Position numbers and translations under genes: made by a program. Positions 1-7,337 of a stretch of DNA of 18,808 nucleotides are shown here, piece after piece. The stretch's first letter is position 1. Each line of letters begins with the position of its first letter. The notes under the pieces are model-generated. The model was given only the letters and a program-made list of their open reading frames with translations, ran no database searches and had not been told where the DNA came from. The DNA comes from JACOVP01 sp964390715 (lineage in GTDB: Archaea > Nanobdellota > Nanobdellia > SCGC-AAA011-G17 > UBA489): contig CAYMIM010000034.1 of the NCBI GenBank assembly GCA_964390715.1, positions 1-18,808 of the forward strand, in the 5' to 3' direction.

Positions 1-10
1 CAGGGTTCAA

Positions 11-28
11 GTTCATATTACTATGAAC
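11..28. repeat. Perfect 7-bp inverted repeat with 4-nt spacer
   Basis: GTTCATA (11-17) and TATGAAC (22-28) are exact reverse complements separated by TTAC. It lies about 320 bp upstream of a tyrosine recombinase gene. Arms flanking a short spacer resemble a recombinase core site in form, but the arms are shorter than the roughly 11 bp usual for Xer dif sites. The role is not established. Confidence 0.4.
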
Positions 29-317
29 AATAATTACTAGTATTTAAATGTTTCGGTTTTATTGTCTCCCAATAGTAGTAACTTATGTGAAAAATTCCAC
101 CCCTTTCACTTATTAGCACCGCTATTTCTGATTGAATATAACACTTTTTACACGAAAAACTCAGAATTTCTTAGTTAGCGGGCGTGAGGAGGCGGAATTC
201 TTACAAGTGAATCGAAAAAAGTGTCTCATTTAGCAAGTAGTGAATCTCATATTTTCATAGGAGGAACAGCTTTTTACGGATTTATACCCTTTATTTTCGG
301 TTTATACACCCAAATGG

Positions 318-326
318 TTTTTAAGA
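318..326 (+). promoter_or_regulatory. TATA-like element for the recombinase gene
   Basis: TTTTTAAGA is centred about 25 nt before the ATG at 346. This fits an archaeal promoter giving a leaderless mRNA. Confidence 0.45.
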
Positions 327-345
327 TAAGTATTACTCTTCTCTC

Positions 346-894
346 ATGGCTCTTGATATACTCTACAATATGAAGAGGGAAATGCTAAGGCGTGGCTTAA
401 GCAGGCAGACTGTCAAGGCGTATATCTATCATGCGCATAGGTTCCTGCTCTTCTCCAAGGATAAGGATTCTTCTCATTTTTCTAAGGCAGACATCAGGGA
501 GTATTTGTTTTACTTAAAGGAAAAAGGTTTGCATGGAAGTAGTTTGAATGTTGTCCATAACGCTTTGAGATTTATGATGATAGATATCCTTCACAAAGGG
601 ATGTATCTCAAGATAAAATTCAGTAAGATTCCAAGGAAAACCGCCGAATATCTGACAAGAGGAGAAATAAAGAGTATTTTAGAGTCAATAGAAAATGAGA
701 AACACCGCCTGATCATCGCCCTTATGTATGGTGCTGGTCTGCGTGTTGGAGAAGTTGTCAGCTTAAAGAAGGAAGATTTTGATTTTCAAAACATGATTGG
801 CTGGGTAAGGCACGGCAAGGGAAATAAAGATAGGCCTTTCATCATACCTGAAACGCTTAAGGAAAAAATAATCTCATTCTGCAGTCTCCCCTAG
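346..894 (+). pseudogene. Xer-type tyrosine recombinase, N-terminal part (ends at in-frame TAG)
   Basis: These 182 residues are the N-terminal part of a Xer/phage-integrase-family site-specific recombinase. Residues about 1-90 match the SAM-like core-binding domain, with MKREMLRRGLS followed by helices. Residues about 100-182 begin the catalytic domain: the first catalytic arginine is R133 in GAGLRVGEV, and the beta-hairpin lysine is K158 in GKGNKDR. The frame stops at TAG (892-894) and continues in the same frame to 1167, where the remaining catalytic residues lie. Without them this half cannot be an active recombinase. The start is the ATG about 25 nt after a TATA-like element. An archaeal XerA or a mobile-element integrase are both possible. 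Other genes here also end in TAG, so TAG is a normal stop in this genome. Confidence 0.85.
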
Positions 895-906
895 TTATTT
901 TTGTTT

Positions 907-1167
907 ATGGGAAATAAAAATACACACCTTTCGATAAAGAGCGTACAAGAAATAGTGAAAAAATCTTCTAAGAAAGCGAAAATAAGTAAACATATCCATC
1001 CGCATACTTTCAGGCATTCTTTTACGACACACATGCTTGAATCAGGTTATGATATTACTACAATCCAATCATTGCTTGGCCACGTCCATCTGGAAACGAC
1101 GCTTGGCTATGCACATGCCATCAGACCGAAGCTTATAACCGCCAAAAGCCCTCTTGATGCTTTATGA
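907..1167 (+). pseudogene. Xer-type tyrosine recombinase, C-terminal part
   Basis: This continues the preceding ORF in the same reading frame after one amber codon. It carries the rest of the tyrosine recombinase active site: HPHTFRHS gives the HxxR motif (H220 and R223 in joined numbering), LLGH gives H246, and the nucleophile is Y255 in TLGYAH. Residues between the TAG and the ATG at 907 (LFLF) still align with the family's usual YLF-type stretch, so nothing seems missing. I see no promoter or ribosome binding site of its own. It is either a decayed remnant, a sequencing error at one base, or a second chain made by reinitiation. Joined, the two parts span 273 codons, a normal Xer length. 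Confidence 0.8.
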
Positions 1168-1212
1168 GAGAGTCGCCCAAGTTCTTTTTATTACGGCACT
1201 AATTTTTCATCG

Positions 1213-2553
1213 TCATAACAAAGCCAGCAACAACGTAAAAGGCTTCAAGATAAACAACACTAATTTCCACAAGTAAGGAGCTAGATTAACAAAAATCAGC
1301 ATCAAACAGAAGAAACTGACAAAGCCCCAGACTTTTTTAGCAGTTTTCTCGTTTTTAAAAATCGCAAGCATGCCTGTCAAGAACATGCGACCGCCATCAA
1401 TAGGACCTAGAGGCAAGAGATTGAACAATCCAATACCGAAGTTCATGACCACGAGCCAGAACACCAGCATATTAAACCAGGAGATTGCTAGAGGAACAAA
1501 AGATCCATATTTCTCCACGACAGACTTCTTTGGCTCCGCTTTGAGACTGAAATCAGCTACACCGATGAATCCTTTTGTTTTATTATCTGGATTTTCTGCG
1601 GCAATAAAATCATATGTTCCTTTATCTGTAACAATATTTACTTTGTCTTTTGGCTTTAGCTTTCCCGTAGCATTCAAAAATGTCTCTGCGCTAGTTGTTT
1701 TCTCTTGATTGATTTGATAAATGACTATAGGAGCGACAAGACCTGCTTCCGCAGCTGGCTGGTTTTCCATAATTGTTTCAATGTTAATACCTGTGCCTTC
1801 ATACGCTTTTCCATAGAGAGGACCAGTGACCAGATTCATGACGAGCAAAAATATGAGACCGAAGATTACATTTGAGAAAGGACCCGCGGCGAAGACCGCT
1901 AGCTGTGCTGGCTTAGATTTTTTCGCTAATTCTTTTTCCTCTGGCTCAACAAATGCACCTAAGATAGGACCAAAAAATAAGAATCCTGAGCTTTTGATTT
2001 TAATTTTATAGAGACGAGCCCAGATACCGTGAGCAAATTCATGGACGGTTGCTACTAAAAAGATCGCTACGATCCAATGCCAAAACGAGAGATTGGGTAA
2101 CCCTGGAACGCTGACACCAGGCAAGACTGGAGCGACCGCAGGTGGAGCTTCCGGTACAAACAACATCGTGACTGTTCCTTTTACTAACAAGAACAAAATC
2201 ATAGCCATACCTATAAATCCAATAATCGTGCCGATGTGACCTATCCATTTCAGAGGAAGAACTAACAACAAACCAATTATCAAAAAAAAGCAACCCACTA
2301 TTAAAAAAGAACTGTGTATTGTTAACAAGCCTATTGCTCCTAAAATGAACGCTGTTACTAATGAAAGAATACCTAAAACAATAACAAGTCTGAGATCATC
2401 TTTTTTAGAAATAGACTCCATCCACTTGATGCCTAATTGTGTTTTGTATAAAGCAACTATTTTTCCCTGCACTTCAAAGCGAGAACGATACTTGAAAAAA
2501 AGAACTAAAATTAAAAAATAAAAAATAATTGCGAAGAGCAGATCAAGATTCAT
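1213..2553 (-). CDS. M50 family membrane metalloprotease (site-2 protease type)
   Basis: This 446-residue intramembrane zinc protease belongs to the site-2 protease family, which cuts transmembrane segments of regulatory or signal proteins. Several hydrophobic helices occupy residues 1-130. The zinc-binding HExxH motif is HEFAH at 171-175 inside a membrane segment. A PDZ-like region lies at about 255-335. The second family motif, NLLPLGPIDGG (378-388), supplies the third zinc ligand, and two further helices end the protein. It is the last gene of an operon with aIF5A and L40e: its ATG begins one nucleotide after the L40e stop, so it is probably translated by coupling. The substrate is unknown. 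The link to ribosomal genes may reflect only shared transcription. Confidence 0.9.
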   Translation of the reverse strand: MNLDLLFAIIFYFLILVLFFKYRSRFEVQGKIVALYKTQLGIKWMESISKKDDLRLVIVLGILSLVTAFILGAIGLLTIHSSFLIVGCFFLIIGLLLVLPLKWIGHIGTIIGFIGMAMILFLLVKGTVTMLFVPEAPPAVAPVLPGVSVPGLPNLSFWHWIVAIFLVATVHEFAHGIWARLYKIKIKSSGFLFFGPILGAFVEPEEKELAKKSKPAQLAVFAAGPFSNVIFGLIFLLVMNLVTGPLYGKAYEGTGINIETIMENQPAAEAGLVAPIVIYQINQEKTTSAETFLNATGKLKPKDKVNIVTDKGTYDFIAAENPDNKTKGFIGVADFSLKAEPKKSVVEKYGSFVPLAISWFNMLVFWLVVMNFGIGLFNLLPLGPIDGGRMFLTGMLAIFKNEKTAKKVWGFVSFFCLMLIFVNLAPYLWKLVLFILKPFTLLLALL

Positions 2554-2554
2554 G

Positions 2555-2731
2555 TTACTTGGCTAATTTCTTCCCCTTTCTCATAGGACGCAACGCGCGA
2601 CAACCGCATTTCTTACAAGCGACCATCCTCTTGATAATCTTCTGAGGGGATGCCTTTTGCTTTGTCTTGCATCGTCTACAGACGAATACATTTTTGAACA
2701 TTCTTTGTGACGCTTCTGGGAATTTTACCAT
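2555..2731 (-). CDS. rpl40e: Ribosomal protein L40e
   Basis: This 58-residue basic zinc-ribbon protein of the large ribosomal subunit begins MVKFPEASQRMF, close to the archaeal L40e start. It has two cysteine pairs, CRRC at residues 18-21 and CKKC at 39-42, with a further CGC overlap, followed by a basic tail. Archaeal L40e corresponds to the ribosomal half of the eukaryotic ubiquitin-L40 fusion, without ubiquitin. The ATG starts one nucleotide after the aIF5A stop, and the stop lies one nucleotide before the M50 start, so the three genes form a tight minus-strand operon. Confidence 0.85.
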   Translation of the reverse strand: MVKFPEASQRMFKNVFVCRRCKTKQKASPQKIIKRMVACKKCGCRALRPMRKGKKLAK

Positions 2732-2732
2732 A

Positions 2733-3131
2733 TTACTTTACCTGCTTGATGACTTTTTTGCCCATCAATTTCCAATAGGTGATTTGTACACCTTCTTTAA
2801 GCTGCTCCTTGAACTCTTCTGGAATTTCTAGATCGAATGTCTCGAAAGTAGTCATATCCATGACGTTCGCCTTGTTTTCCTTGACGGACAAGACCTGAGC
2901 GTTTTCTTTCTCTACCAGAGGAACGTCAATATTATCTGACATAGGCCTAATGAATATCTTCTTAACATTTTCGTCGATTACTCCTTGCGCCTCTACACGC
3001 GCTTTAGAGTGACCGTGCTTTCCAGTTTTAGAGATTTGGATTGATTTTACCACACAAGCCATGCCATCAACAATAATGTATCTCCCCACTTTTACTGCAT
3101 CTGCCATAGGCATCTGTTTGGTATCCGTCAT
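2733..3131 (-). CDS. eif5a: Translation initiation factor aIF5A
   Basis: This 132-residue factor binds the ribosome and relieves stalling, for example at polyproline. The hypusination loop SKTGKHGHSK is intact, with the modified lysine predicted at K38. The N-terminal SH3-like domain covers about residues 10-70 and the C-terminal OB-fold about 72-132. Length and motif are typical for archaea. It is the first gene of the aIF5A-L40e-M50 operon, with a TATA box centred 27-28 nt before the ATG, so the mRNA is probably leaderless. Deoxyhypusine synthase, needed for the modification, is not in this window. Confidence 0.95.
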   Translation of the reverse strand: MTDTKQMPMADAVKVGRYIIVDGMACVVKSIQISKTGKHGHSKARVEAQGVIDENVKKIFIRPMSDNIDVPLVEKENAQVLSVKENKANVMDMTTFETFDLEIPEEFKEQLKEGVQITYWKLMGKKVIKQVK

Positions 3132-3153
3132 TGTATCTTCAACTCTCTGAATG

Positions 3154-3163
3154 ATTTATAAAG
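3154..3163 (-). promoter_or_regulatory. TATA box of the aIF5A operon
   Basis: CTTTATAAAT on the minus strand is centred about 27 nt upstream of the aIF5A ATG (3131), close to the archaeal TATA consensus. Confidence 0.65.
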
Positions 3164-3175
3164 ATTGCCTTTCGC

Positions 3176-4186
3176 TTATTCTTTCTTCTTATCCAGCGCT
3201 ACCGCATGCTCCCTCTGATAAAAAATATCTTTTATAGCTGTTTCAAATTTCTTTTGCTGATATGTGAGCTCTAAGAAATGACCAAAATGACGTGGATTGA
3301 ACGCCTCACTATTTCCGCCACAATCATACCATGTGGGATCAAAAAATGCGATGTCTATATGTAATTTACCTTCTTTTTCATAAAGTGTTGTGACTTGGTT
3401 CCATTTATGATTTTTATAACTGTACATAGAGACATGTGTGTTTCTCAACTTGGAGTTGTTTACTTGTAACATAAAATAAATATCTCTCGCTATAGCCGCA
3501 TAATGACGACAGACAATAGGCTCTCCTTTCAAAAATAATTCGCTTGGCGGTTCTTCATCAAATCCAGCCGCGCTTGTTAGAGTACCGCCCAGATCTGATA
3601 ATTTATCTTGAAGCGCATCTAGTTTTCTCCTTTCCTCAATAAACTCTTCCAAAAGTTCGCTTCCTATGCCCGCATCTCTTGTCGCGGCTATTCTTAGATC
3701 TCCACCTAGCGCAGAGTTTTTTTGCACTGTATCAAATATCTTTTTTAATCGCTCTATTCTTTCTGTTTCTTCTTTGTTTGTACTATAATCTTCTCTCATG
3801 CCAAAATAATTCATAGTACGCGCGACAATTTTCGCGACTAACTCCAGCGTCTCTTTTGGAGTCATAGCATTTACTTTCTCTTTGGCATATCCTATCTGCT
3901 GTGCAGTTTCGTAAATTTTATTTTCAAATGCCACATAATCTTTTATCTTCATAGACTCTCTTTCTGATTGAACATCCATATCGAATCCATCGAAAACATA
4001 TGGACGCAAGGGTCCTTCAATTGAGATCATTTTGCCTGCGCTTGGTGGATCAAAATTATTAAACGGACAAATATTTACAACATATTCCAAAGAAGACTTA
4101 GGTTCATTCTTTATTTCTTGTTTTACAGCACTACAGCTCCATAAAGTCGCGCCGAGTACTAAAGACAAAAGACTAGTTTTTCTCAT
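3176..4186 (-). CDS. Predicted lipoprotein with transglutaminase-like domain
   Basis: This 336-residue protein begins MRKTSLLSLVLG, a short basic-plus-hydrophobic signal, with a lipobox-like Leu-Trp-Ser-Cys ending at C18, so it is probably exported and membrane-anchored. The C-terminal part looks like the transglutaminase/papain-like fold. C226 lies in IVCRHYAAIARD, H251 in NTHVSMYSY and D283 in AFFDPTWYD, in the usual Cys-His-Asp order. The middle (about 70-210) is helical with charged coiled-coil-like stretches. The frame is open upstream to 4450, but that part lies over the FKBP gene. The ATG at 4186 is chosen because of the signal peptide and a TATA-like element 26 nt before it. The exact reaction (peptidase, transglutaminase or other) is unknown. 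Confidence 0.75.
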   Translation of the reverse strand: MRKTSLLSLVLGATLWSCSAVKQEIKNEPKSSLEYVVNICPFNNFDPPSAGKMISIEGPLRPYVFDGFDMDVQSERESMKIKDYVAFENKIYETAQQIGYAKEKVNAMTPKETLELVAKIVARTMNYFGMREDYSTNKEETERIERLKKIFDTVQKNSALGGDLRIAATRDAGIGSELLEEFIEERRKLDALQDKLSDLGGTLTSAAGFDEEPPSELFLKGEPIVCRHYAAIARDIYFMLQVNNSKLRNTHVSMYSYKNHKWNQVTTLYEKEGKLHIDIAFFDPTWYDCGGNSEAFNPRHFGHFLELTYQQKKFETAIKDIFYQREHAVALDKKKE

Positions 4187-4207
4187 AGTTTGTTTTGCAC
4201 TTGTTTT

Positions 4208-4217
4208 CTTTTTAATG
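4208..4217 (-). promoter_or_regulatory. TATA-like element of the lipoprotein gene
   Basis: CATTAAAAAG on the minus strand is centred about 26 nt upstream of the ATG at 4186 and supports that start. Confidence 0.45.
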
Positions 4218-4255
4218 CTTTCTGGATTTTTTTGTCCAATCCCAGTGACCAAAGA

Positions 4256-4263
4256 TTTAAATA
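4256..4263 (+). promoter_or_regulatory. TATA box of the FKBP gene
   Basis: TTTAAATA is centred 26-27 nt before the ATG at 4286, as expected for a leaderless archaeal transcript. Confidence 0.6.
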
Positions 4264-4285
4264 TCGATTTTATTCCGAGAATCGT

Positions 4286-4963
4286 ATGGCTATCAAAAAA
4301 GGAGACTTCATTGAAATCGACTATATTGGCAGGATCAAGGAAACTAACGACGTATTTGATGTTACCAGCGCAGACATCGCTAAAAAGAACAACATTTACA
4401 ACCCTAAAGCGCATTATCACAGCCAGATTATCTGCGTTGGTGAAAAACAAGTTGTTTCTGGGCTTGACGCCGCTTTTGTCAACAAAGAAGATAAAAAAGT
4501 GTTCACTGTCGATCTAGCACCAGAAGAAGCCTTTGGCAAGAAAGACGCGAAACTATTACAACTGGTTCCTTCGCAGATATTCAACAAACAACAGATCACT
4601 CCTTTTCCTGGACTCCAGTTAAACTTGAATGGCGCGCTAGGCACAGTAAGAAGTGTTTCTGGCGGCAGAGTCATTGTGGACTTCAATCATCCTTTGGCAG
4701 GAAGAAATGTCGCTTATGAAGTGACGGTCAAACGACTCGTGACCAAAGACGAGGAAAAATTACATGGTGTTCTTCATACTTTATTCCAAAGAGATATTAC
4801 CTGTACTGTCAAGGAAGGCAAAGCCCATATTGAACTGCCCCTCCAACAAGAGACGCAAAAACACGTCGTAGAGCATATCAAGCGACTTATTCCTAGTATT
4901 AAAGACGCAACTTTTACGCAACCAGCTAAGAACGACAAACAACCAGCCGCAAAGAAGCAGTAA
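4286..4963 (+). CDS. FKBP-type peptidyl-prolyl cis-trans isomerase (long archaeal, SlyD-like)
   Basis: This 225-residue protein speeds proline isomerisation and probably acts as a cytoplasmic chaperone. It begins MAIKKGDFIEIDYIGRIKE, the FKBP first strand. An insert-in-flap type domain lies within about residues 60-130 (VGEKQVVSGLDAAF, then EEAFGKKD). The FKBP fold resumes at GRVIVDFNHPLAGR, the SlyD-type signature, at about 130-145. A further C-terminal domain of about 70 residues and a Lys/Ala/Gln-rich tail match the long archaeal FKBP26-like class. The ATG at 4286 is preferred over the longer open frame because of the TATA box and homology. It is followed 47 nt later by ftsZ, which has its own TATA. 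Confidence 0.9.
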   Translation: MAIKKGDFIEIDYIGRIKETNDVFDVTSADIAKKNNIYNPKAHYHSQIICVGEKQVVSGLDAAFVNKEDKKVFTVDLAPEEAFGKKDAKLLQLVPSQIFNKQQITPFPGLQLNLNGALGTVRSVSGGRVIVDFNHPLAGRNVAYEVTVKRLVTKDEEKLHGVLHTLFQRDITCTVKEGKAHIELPLQQETQKHVVEHIKRLIPSIKDATFTQPAKNDKQPAAKKQ

Positions 4964-4973
4964 CTTTATATAT
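4964..4973 (+). promoter_or_regulatory. TATA box of ftsZ
   Basis: CTTTATATAT is centred about 42 nt before the ftsZ ATG, predicting a leader of roughly 16 nt. Most genes here have no leader. It closely resembles the sepF TATA (CTTTATATAG). Confidence 0.55.
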
Positions 4974-4997
4974 CAGTTTTGATTCTCCCACTCCAGA

Positions 4998-5004
4998 GAG
5001 ATGA
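4998..5004 (+). promoter_or_regulatory. Shine-Dalgarno-like motif of ftsZ
   Basis: GAGATGA differs by one base from the archaeal GAGGTGA and ends 6 nt before the ATG at 5011. It lies inside the predicted short leader. Confidence 0.4.
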
Positions 5005-5010
5005 CAAAAT

Positions 5011-6117
5011 ATGGTGATGCAAACTTTTATCAAACAAGCCGCTGAACGAAAGGATGGTCAGCCACAACACTATCATTCTATTGATGAAGAACTAGAAGAA
5101 ATCCTGTCCAAGCAAAAGGCAAAAATTAAAGTTGTCGGTTGTGGTGGCGCTGGCAATAATACTATCAACCGCATCACAGAAGTTGGTGTTCTCGGCTGCG
5201 AAACTATCGCTATTAATACTGACGCTCAAGACTTATTGTATACGACCGCAGATCATAAAATTTTAATTGGCAGAGAAGTGACCAAAGGATTGGGCGCTGG
5301 ATCTATTCCTCAAGTTGGTGAAGAAGCCGCGCGAGAAACTGAACACGAAATTAAAAATAGATTACAAGGAGCGGACTTAGTTTTCATCACCTGTGGATTA
5401 GGCGGAGGAACTGGTTCTGGATCTGTCGCTGTTGTCGCTGAAGCCGCTAAAAAACAAAACGCTTTAGTGATCGCTATTGTCACTTTACCTTTCGCGATGG
5501 AAGGCAGCAGACGTTATGAAAACGCCATGTATGGATTAGACAAACTCCAAGAAGTCGCTGACACACTGATTGTTGTACCTAATGACAAATTACTAGAATT
5601 AGCGCCTGACTTACCTTTGCATACCGCTTTCAAGATCGCTGATGAAATTTTAACGAACGCCGTGAAAGGCATTTCTGAATTGATTACCAAAGCTGGACTA
5701 GTCAACTTAGACTTCGCTGATATTCGCACGGTTATGAGCAATGGTGGCGTCAGCATGATTGGTGTTGGCGAAAGCGACAGCCAAAATAGAGCTGTTGAAA
5801 GCGTCCAGAAAGCATTGAACAATCCTTTACTTGATGTCGATGTGAGCGGAGCGAGCGGCGCGTTGATCAATGTCGCCGGCGGACCGAACATGACTTTGGA
5901 AGAAGCGAAGACTGTTGTTGAAACGGTTTCACAAAAACTCAATGATGACGCTCGCGTCATCTGGGGAGCGCAAATCTCTGAAGACTTACACGACGTTATT
6001 CGCACGATGGTCATTATTACAGGGGTTACCAGCCCACAGATTTTTGGCTCTAAACGCATGACGGTCAAGAGAAACCAGCAAACGATGGAAAAGGATTTGG
6101 GTATTGACTTTATCTAA
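5011..6117 (+). CDS. ftsZ: Cell division protein FtsZ
   Basis: This 368-residue tubulin-like GTPase forms the division ring. The N-terminal GTP-binding part has VVGCGGAGNN (41-50), NTDAQDL (69-75) and the tubulin signature GGGTGSG (131-137). The T7 loop NLDFADIRTVM, which completes GTP hydrolysis in the next subunit, is present. The C-terminal activation domain follows. The tail after the folded part is short, ending DLGIDFI, and could be where SepF binds. Archaea often carry two FtsZ paralogues, and I cannot say which this is. The stop overlaps the stop of the convergent MOSC gene by 4 nt. A putative SepF gene lies 4 kb downstream. Confidence 0.97.
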   Translation: MVMQTFIKQAAERKDGQPQHYHSIDEELEEILSKQKAKIKVVGCGGAGNNTINRITEVGVLGCETIAINTDAQDLLYTTADHKILIGREVTKGLGAGSIPQVGEEAARETEHEIKNRLQGADLVFITCGLGGGTGSGSVAVVAEAAKKQNALVIAIVTLPFAMEGSRRYENAMYGLDKLQEVADTLIVVPNDKLLELAPDLPLHTAFKIADEILTNAVKGISELITKAGLVNLDFADIRTVMSNGGVSMIGVGESDSQNRAVESVQKALNNPLLDVDVSGASGALINVAGGPNMTLEEAKTVVETVSQKLNDDARVIWGAQISEDLHDVIRTMVIITGVTSPQIFGSKRMTVKRNQQTMEKDLGIDFI

Positions 6118-6620
6118 TTTATATTTAGAATTCTATCTCCTTTAGTAACACTTCCTTCCTTCACAATTTCTGCATAAAATCCCGTCATGCCCCATTTTTC
6201 TGTATGTACATTTCCTTTTTTGACTTCACTATCCCACATTGCCGCCTCAATGCCCTCTCCTTTTTTCGCATCAGGACTATACGCTTTTCTAATAGTGCCA
6301 CAAGGACCTCTTATTTTAGTAATCCTCATTCGCACTTCAGCGCCTACTCGCCATAGATCTCCTATGCGCACTAGATGGTAATCTATGCCTCTTGTTGTAA
6401 AATTTTCTCCTAACGCTCCTGGAAATACTGCAAATCCTTGTTGTACAAGCACGTCAAGACATTCTTGCGCATACAAACAAATGGCTTGTTCTTTTCCCCC
6501 ATGTCCTTCCCAACTCCAATTATCTCCCACTAGTCTTTCACTTGTAACTTTGGCTGTTGCTACACTATGTTTCGGTACACCACCATTACTGATGTTAATT
6601 TGATAAAGTATGCCTTCCAC
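6114..6620 (-). CDS. MOSC domain protein
   Basis: This 168-residue protein has the MOSC fold found at the C-terminus of molybdenum cofactor sulfurases and in stand-alone proteins such as YiiM-type detoxifying enzymes. Visible signs are ISNGGVPK near the start, HGGKEQAICLYAQE at about 40-53, GALGENFTTRGID at about 68-80, and the conserved cysteine in RGPCGTIRKA. The start codon appears to be GTG at 6620, because a TATA box is centred about 26 nt upstream and no ATG fits. It stands alone between ftsZ and secE on the opposite strand, with its stop overlapping that of ftsZ. Substrate and cofactor are unknown, and no molybdopterin genes are nearby. Confidence 0.85.
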   Translation of the reverse strand: MEGILYQINISNGGVPKHSVATAKVTSERLVGDNWSWEGHGGKEQAICLYAQECLDVLVQQGFAVFPGALGENFTTRGIDYHLVRIGDLWRVGAEVRMRITKIRGPCGTIRKAYSPDAKKGEGIEAAMWDSEVKKGNVHTEKWGMTGFYAEIVKEGSVTKGDRILNIN

Positions 6621-6642
6621 GCTTCTCTATCCTAGAAGATTC

Positions 6643-6650
6643 TATAAAAA
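6643..6650 (-). promoter_or_regulatory. TATA-like element of the MOSC gene
   Basis: TATAAAAA as read on the plus strand (TTTTTATA on the minus) is centred about 26 nt before the GTG at 6620. It supports a leaderless GTG start. Confidence 0.45.
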
Positions 6651-6660
6651 GCTTACCACA

Positions 6661-6670
6661 ATATTTAAAA
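6661..6670 (+). promoter_or_regulatory. TATA box of secE-spt5-rpl11
   Basis: ATATTTAAAA is centred about 28 nt before the secE ATG at 6694. Confidence 0.55.
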
Positions 6671-6693
6671 AGCACCCTTATCCCGTTTCTTTC

Positions 6694-6870
6694 ATGGCAC
6701 TTAAAGAACGCTTAAAGACCTTTATCCAAGAGTGCATTAGAGTGTTTCGCATTACTCGAAAGCCTACTCAAGAAGAGCTTAAAGTCATTGTCAAAGTATC
6801 AGGCATAGGTATCCTGCTTATAGGCTTGATTGGATTTACAATCCATATCCTTTGGGAGACTCTTGCTTAA
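6694..6870 (+). CDS. secE: Preprotein translocase subunit SecE (Sec61 gamma)
   Basis: This 58-residue single-span membrane protein is the small clamp subunit of the SecYE channel. An amphipathic N-terminal helix (FIQECIRVFRITRKPT) precedes the conserved EELKVIVKVSGIG junction and one transmembrane helix at about residues 34-54. The frame extends upstream to 6610, but the ATG at 6694 fits the TATA box and the archaeal SecE length. The Spt5 gene starts one nucleotide after its stop, the usual archaeal secE-spt5 arrangement. Confidence 0.9.
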   Translation: MALKERLKTFIQECIRVFRITRKPTQEELKVIVKVSGIGILLIGLIGFTIHILWETLA

Positions 6871-6871
6871 C

Positions 6872-7333
6872 ATGGCCATCTACGCTTTACGCACCACCTC
6901 GAATCGAGAAGATCAAGTGATGGATTTCGTAGTGACCAACGTGCAAAAAAAGAAACTTCCTATTTTTAGTCTGATTAGACCTCATGGCTTGCGAGGCTAT
7001 ATCTTCATAGAATCTGACAGCAGACAAGCTTGCGAAGAAGCTTACTTCAAAGTTCCTTACGCTCGCGGCTTATTACCAGCGGCCGTAGACTACAAAGAAA
7101 TTGAACATATGTTAGAACAAGTCAAAGTGCAGATGAATATCCAAAAAGGAGACATTGTTGAAATTATCTCTGGACCATTCAAACGGGAACAAGCGCGAGT
7201 CAACAGAGTTGACCAAGCCAAAGAAGAAGTCGTTGTTGAACTCCTTGAAGCGGCAGTCCCTATTCCTATCACTGTTAAACTTGATTCTGTGAAAGTCGTC
7301 AGACGAGATGACGAAGACGTGAAGAAGAAGTAA
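6872..7333 (+). CDS. spt5: Transcription elongation factor Spt5 (NusG)
   Basis: This 153-residue protein binds the RNA polymerase clamp and raises processivity together with Spt4, and it can couple transcription to translation. The NGN domain covers about residues 1-85: MAIYALRTTSNRE at the start, then LRGYIFIES and YARGLLP. The KOW domain is at about 93-150, beginning KGDIVEIISGPFKREQARV. The start lies one nucleotide after the secE stop, and the L11 gene starts 4 nt after this stop. The order secE-spt5-rpl11 is conserved in archaea. Confidence 0.93.
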   Translation: MAIYALRTTSNREDQVMDFVVTNVQKKKLPIFSLIRPHGLRGYIFIESDSRQACEEAYFKVPYARGLLPAAVDYKEIEHMLEQVKVQMNIQKGDIVEIISGPFKREQARVNRVDQAKEEVVVELLEAAVPIPITVKLDSVKVVRRDDEDVKKK

Positions 7334-7337
7334 CACC

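Larger units (their letters stand above)
1..345. other. Non-coding region upstream of the recombinase
   Basis: No convincing gene is present on either strand. The region is A+T-rich and contains a 7-bp perfect inverted repeat at 11-28, a weaker pair (GTGAAA at 87-92 with TTTCAC at 104-109), and two similar TTTCGGTTT stretches near 51 and 295. It ends in a TATA-like element for the recombinase gene. It could hold a recombination site for the neighbouring Xer-type enzyme, but no site can be assigned from sequence alone. Confidence 0.6.

Noticed and set aside
892..894. Pyrrolysine or readthrough at the recombinase TAG
   Set aside because: TAG ends at least four other genes in this window (MOSC, EF-hand, AAA+, DUF429) normally. 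No pyl genes are here.
1370..2293. Plus- and minus-strand ORFs inside the M50 gene
   Set aside because: Shadows of the membrane protease reading frame.
4187..4450. N-terminal extension of the lipoprotein ORF
   Set aside because: It lies over the FKBP start and promoter on the other strand, and it would bury the signal peptide.
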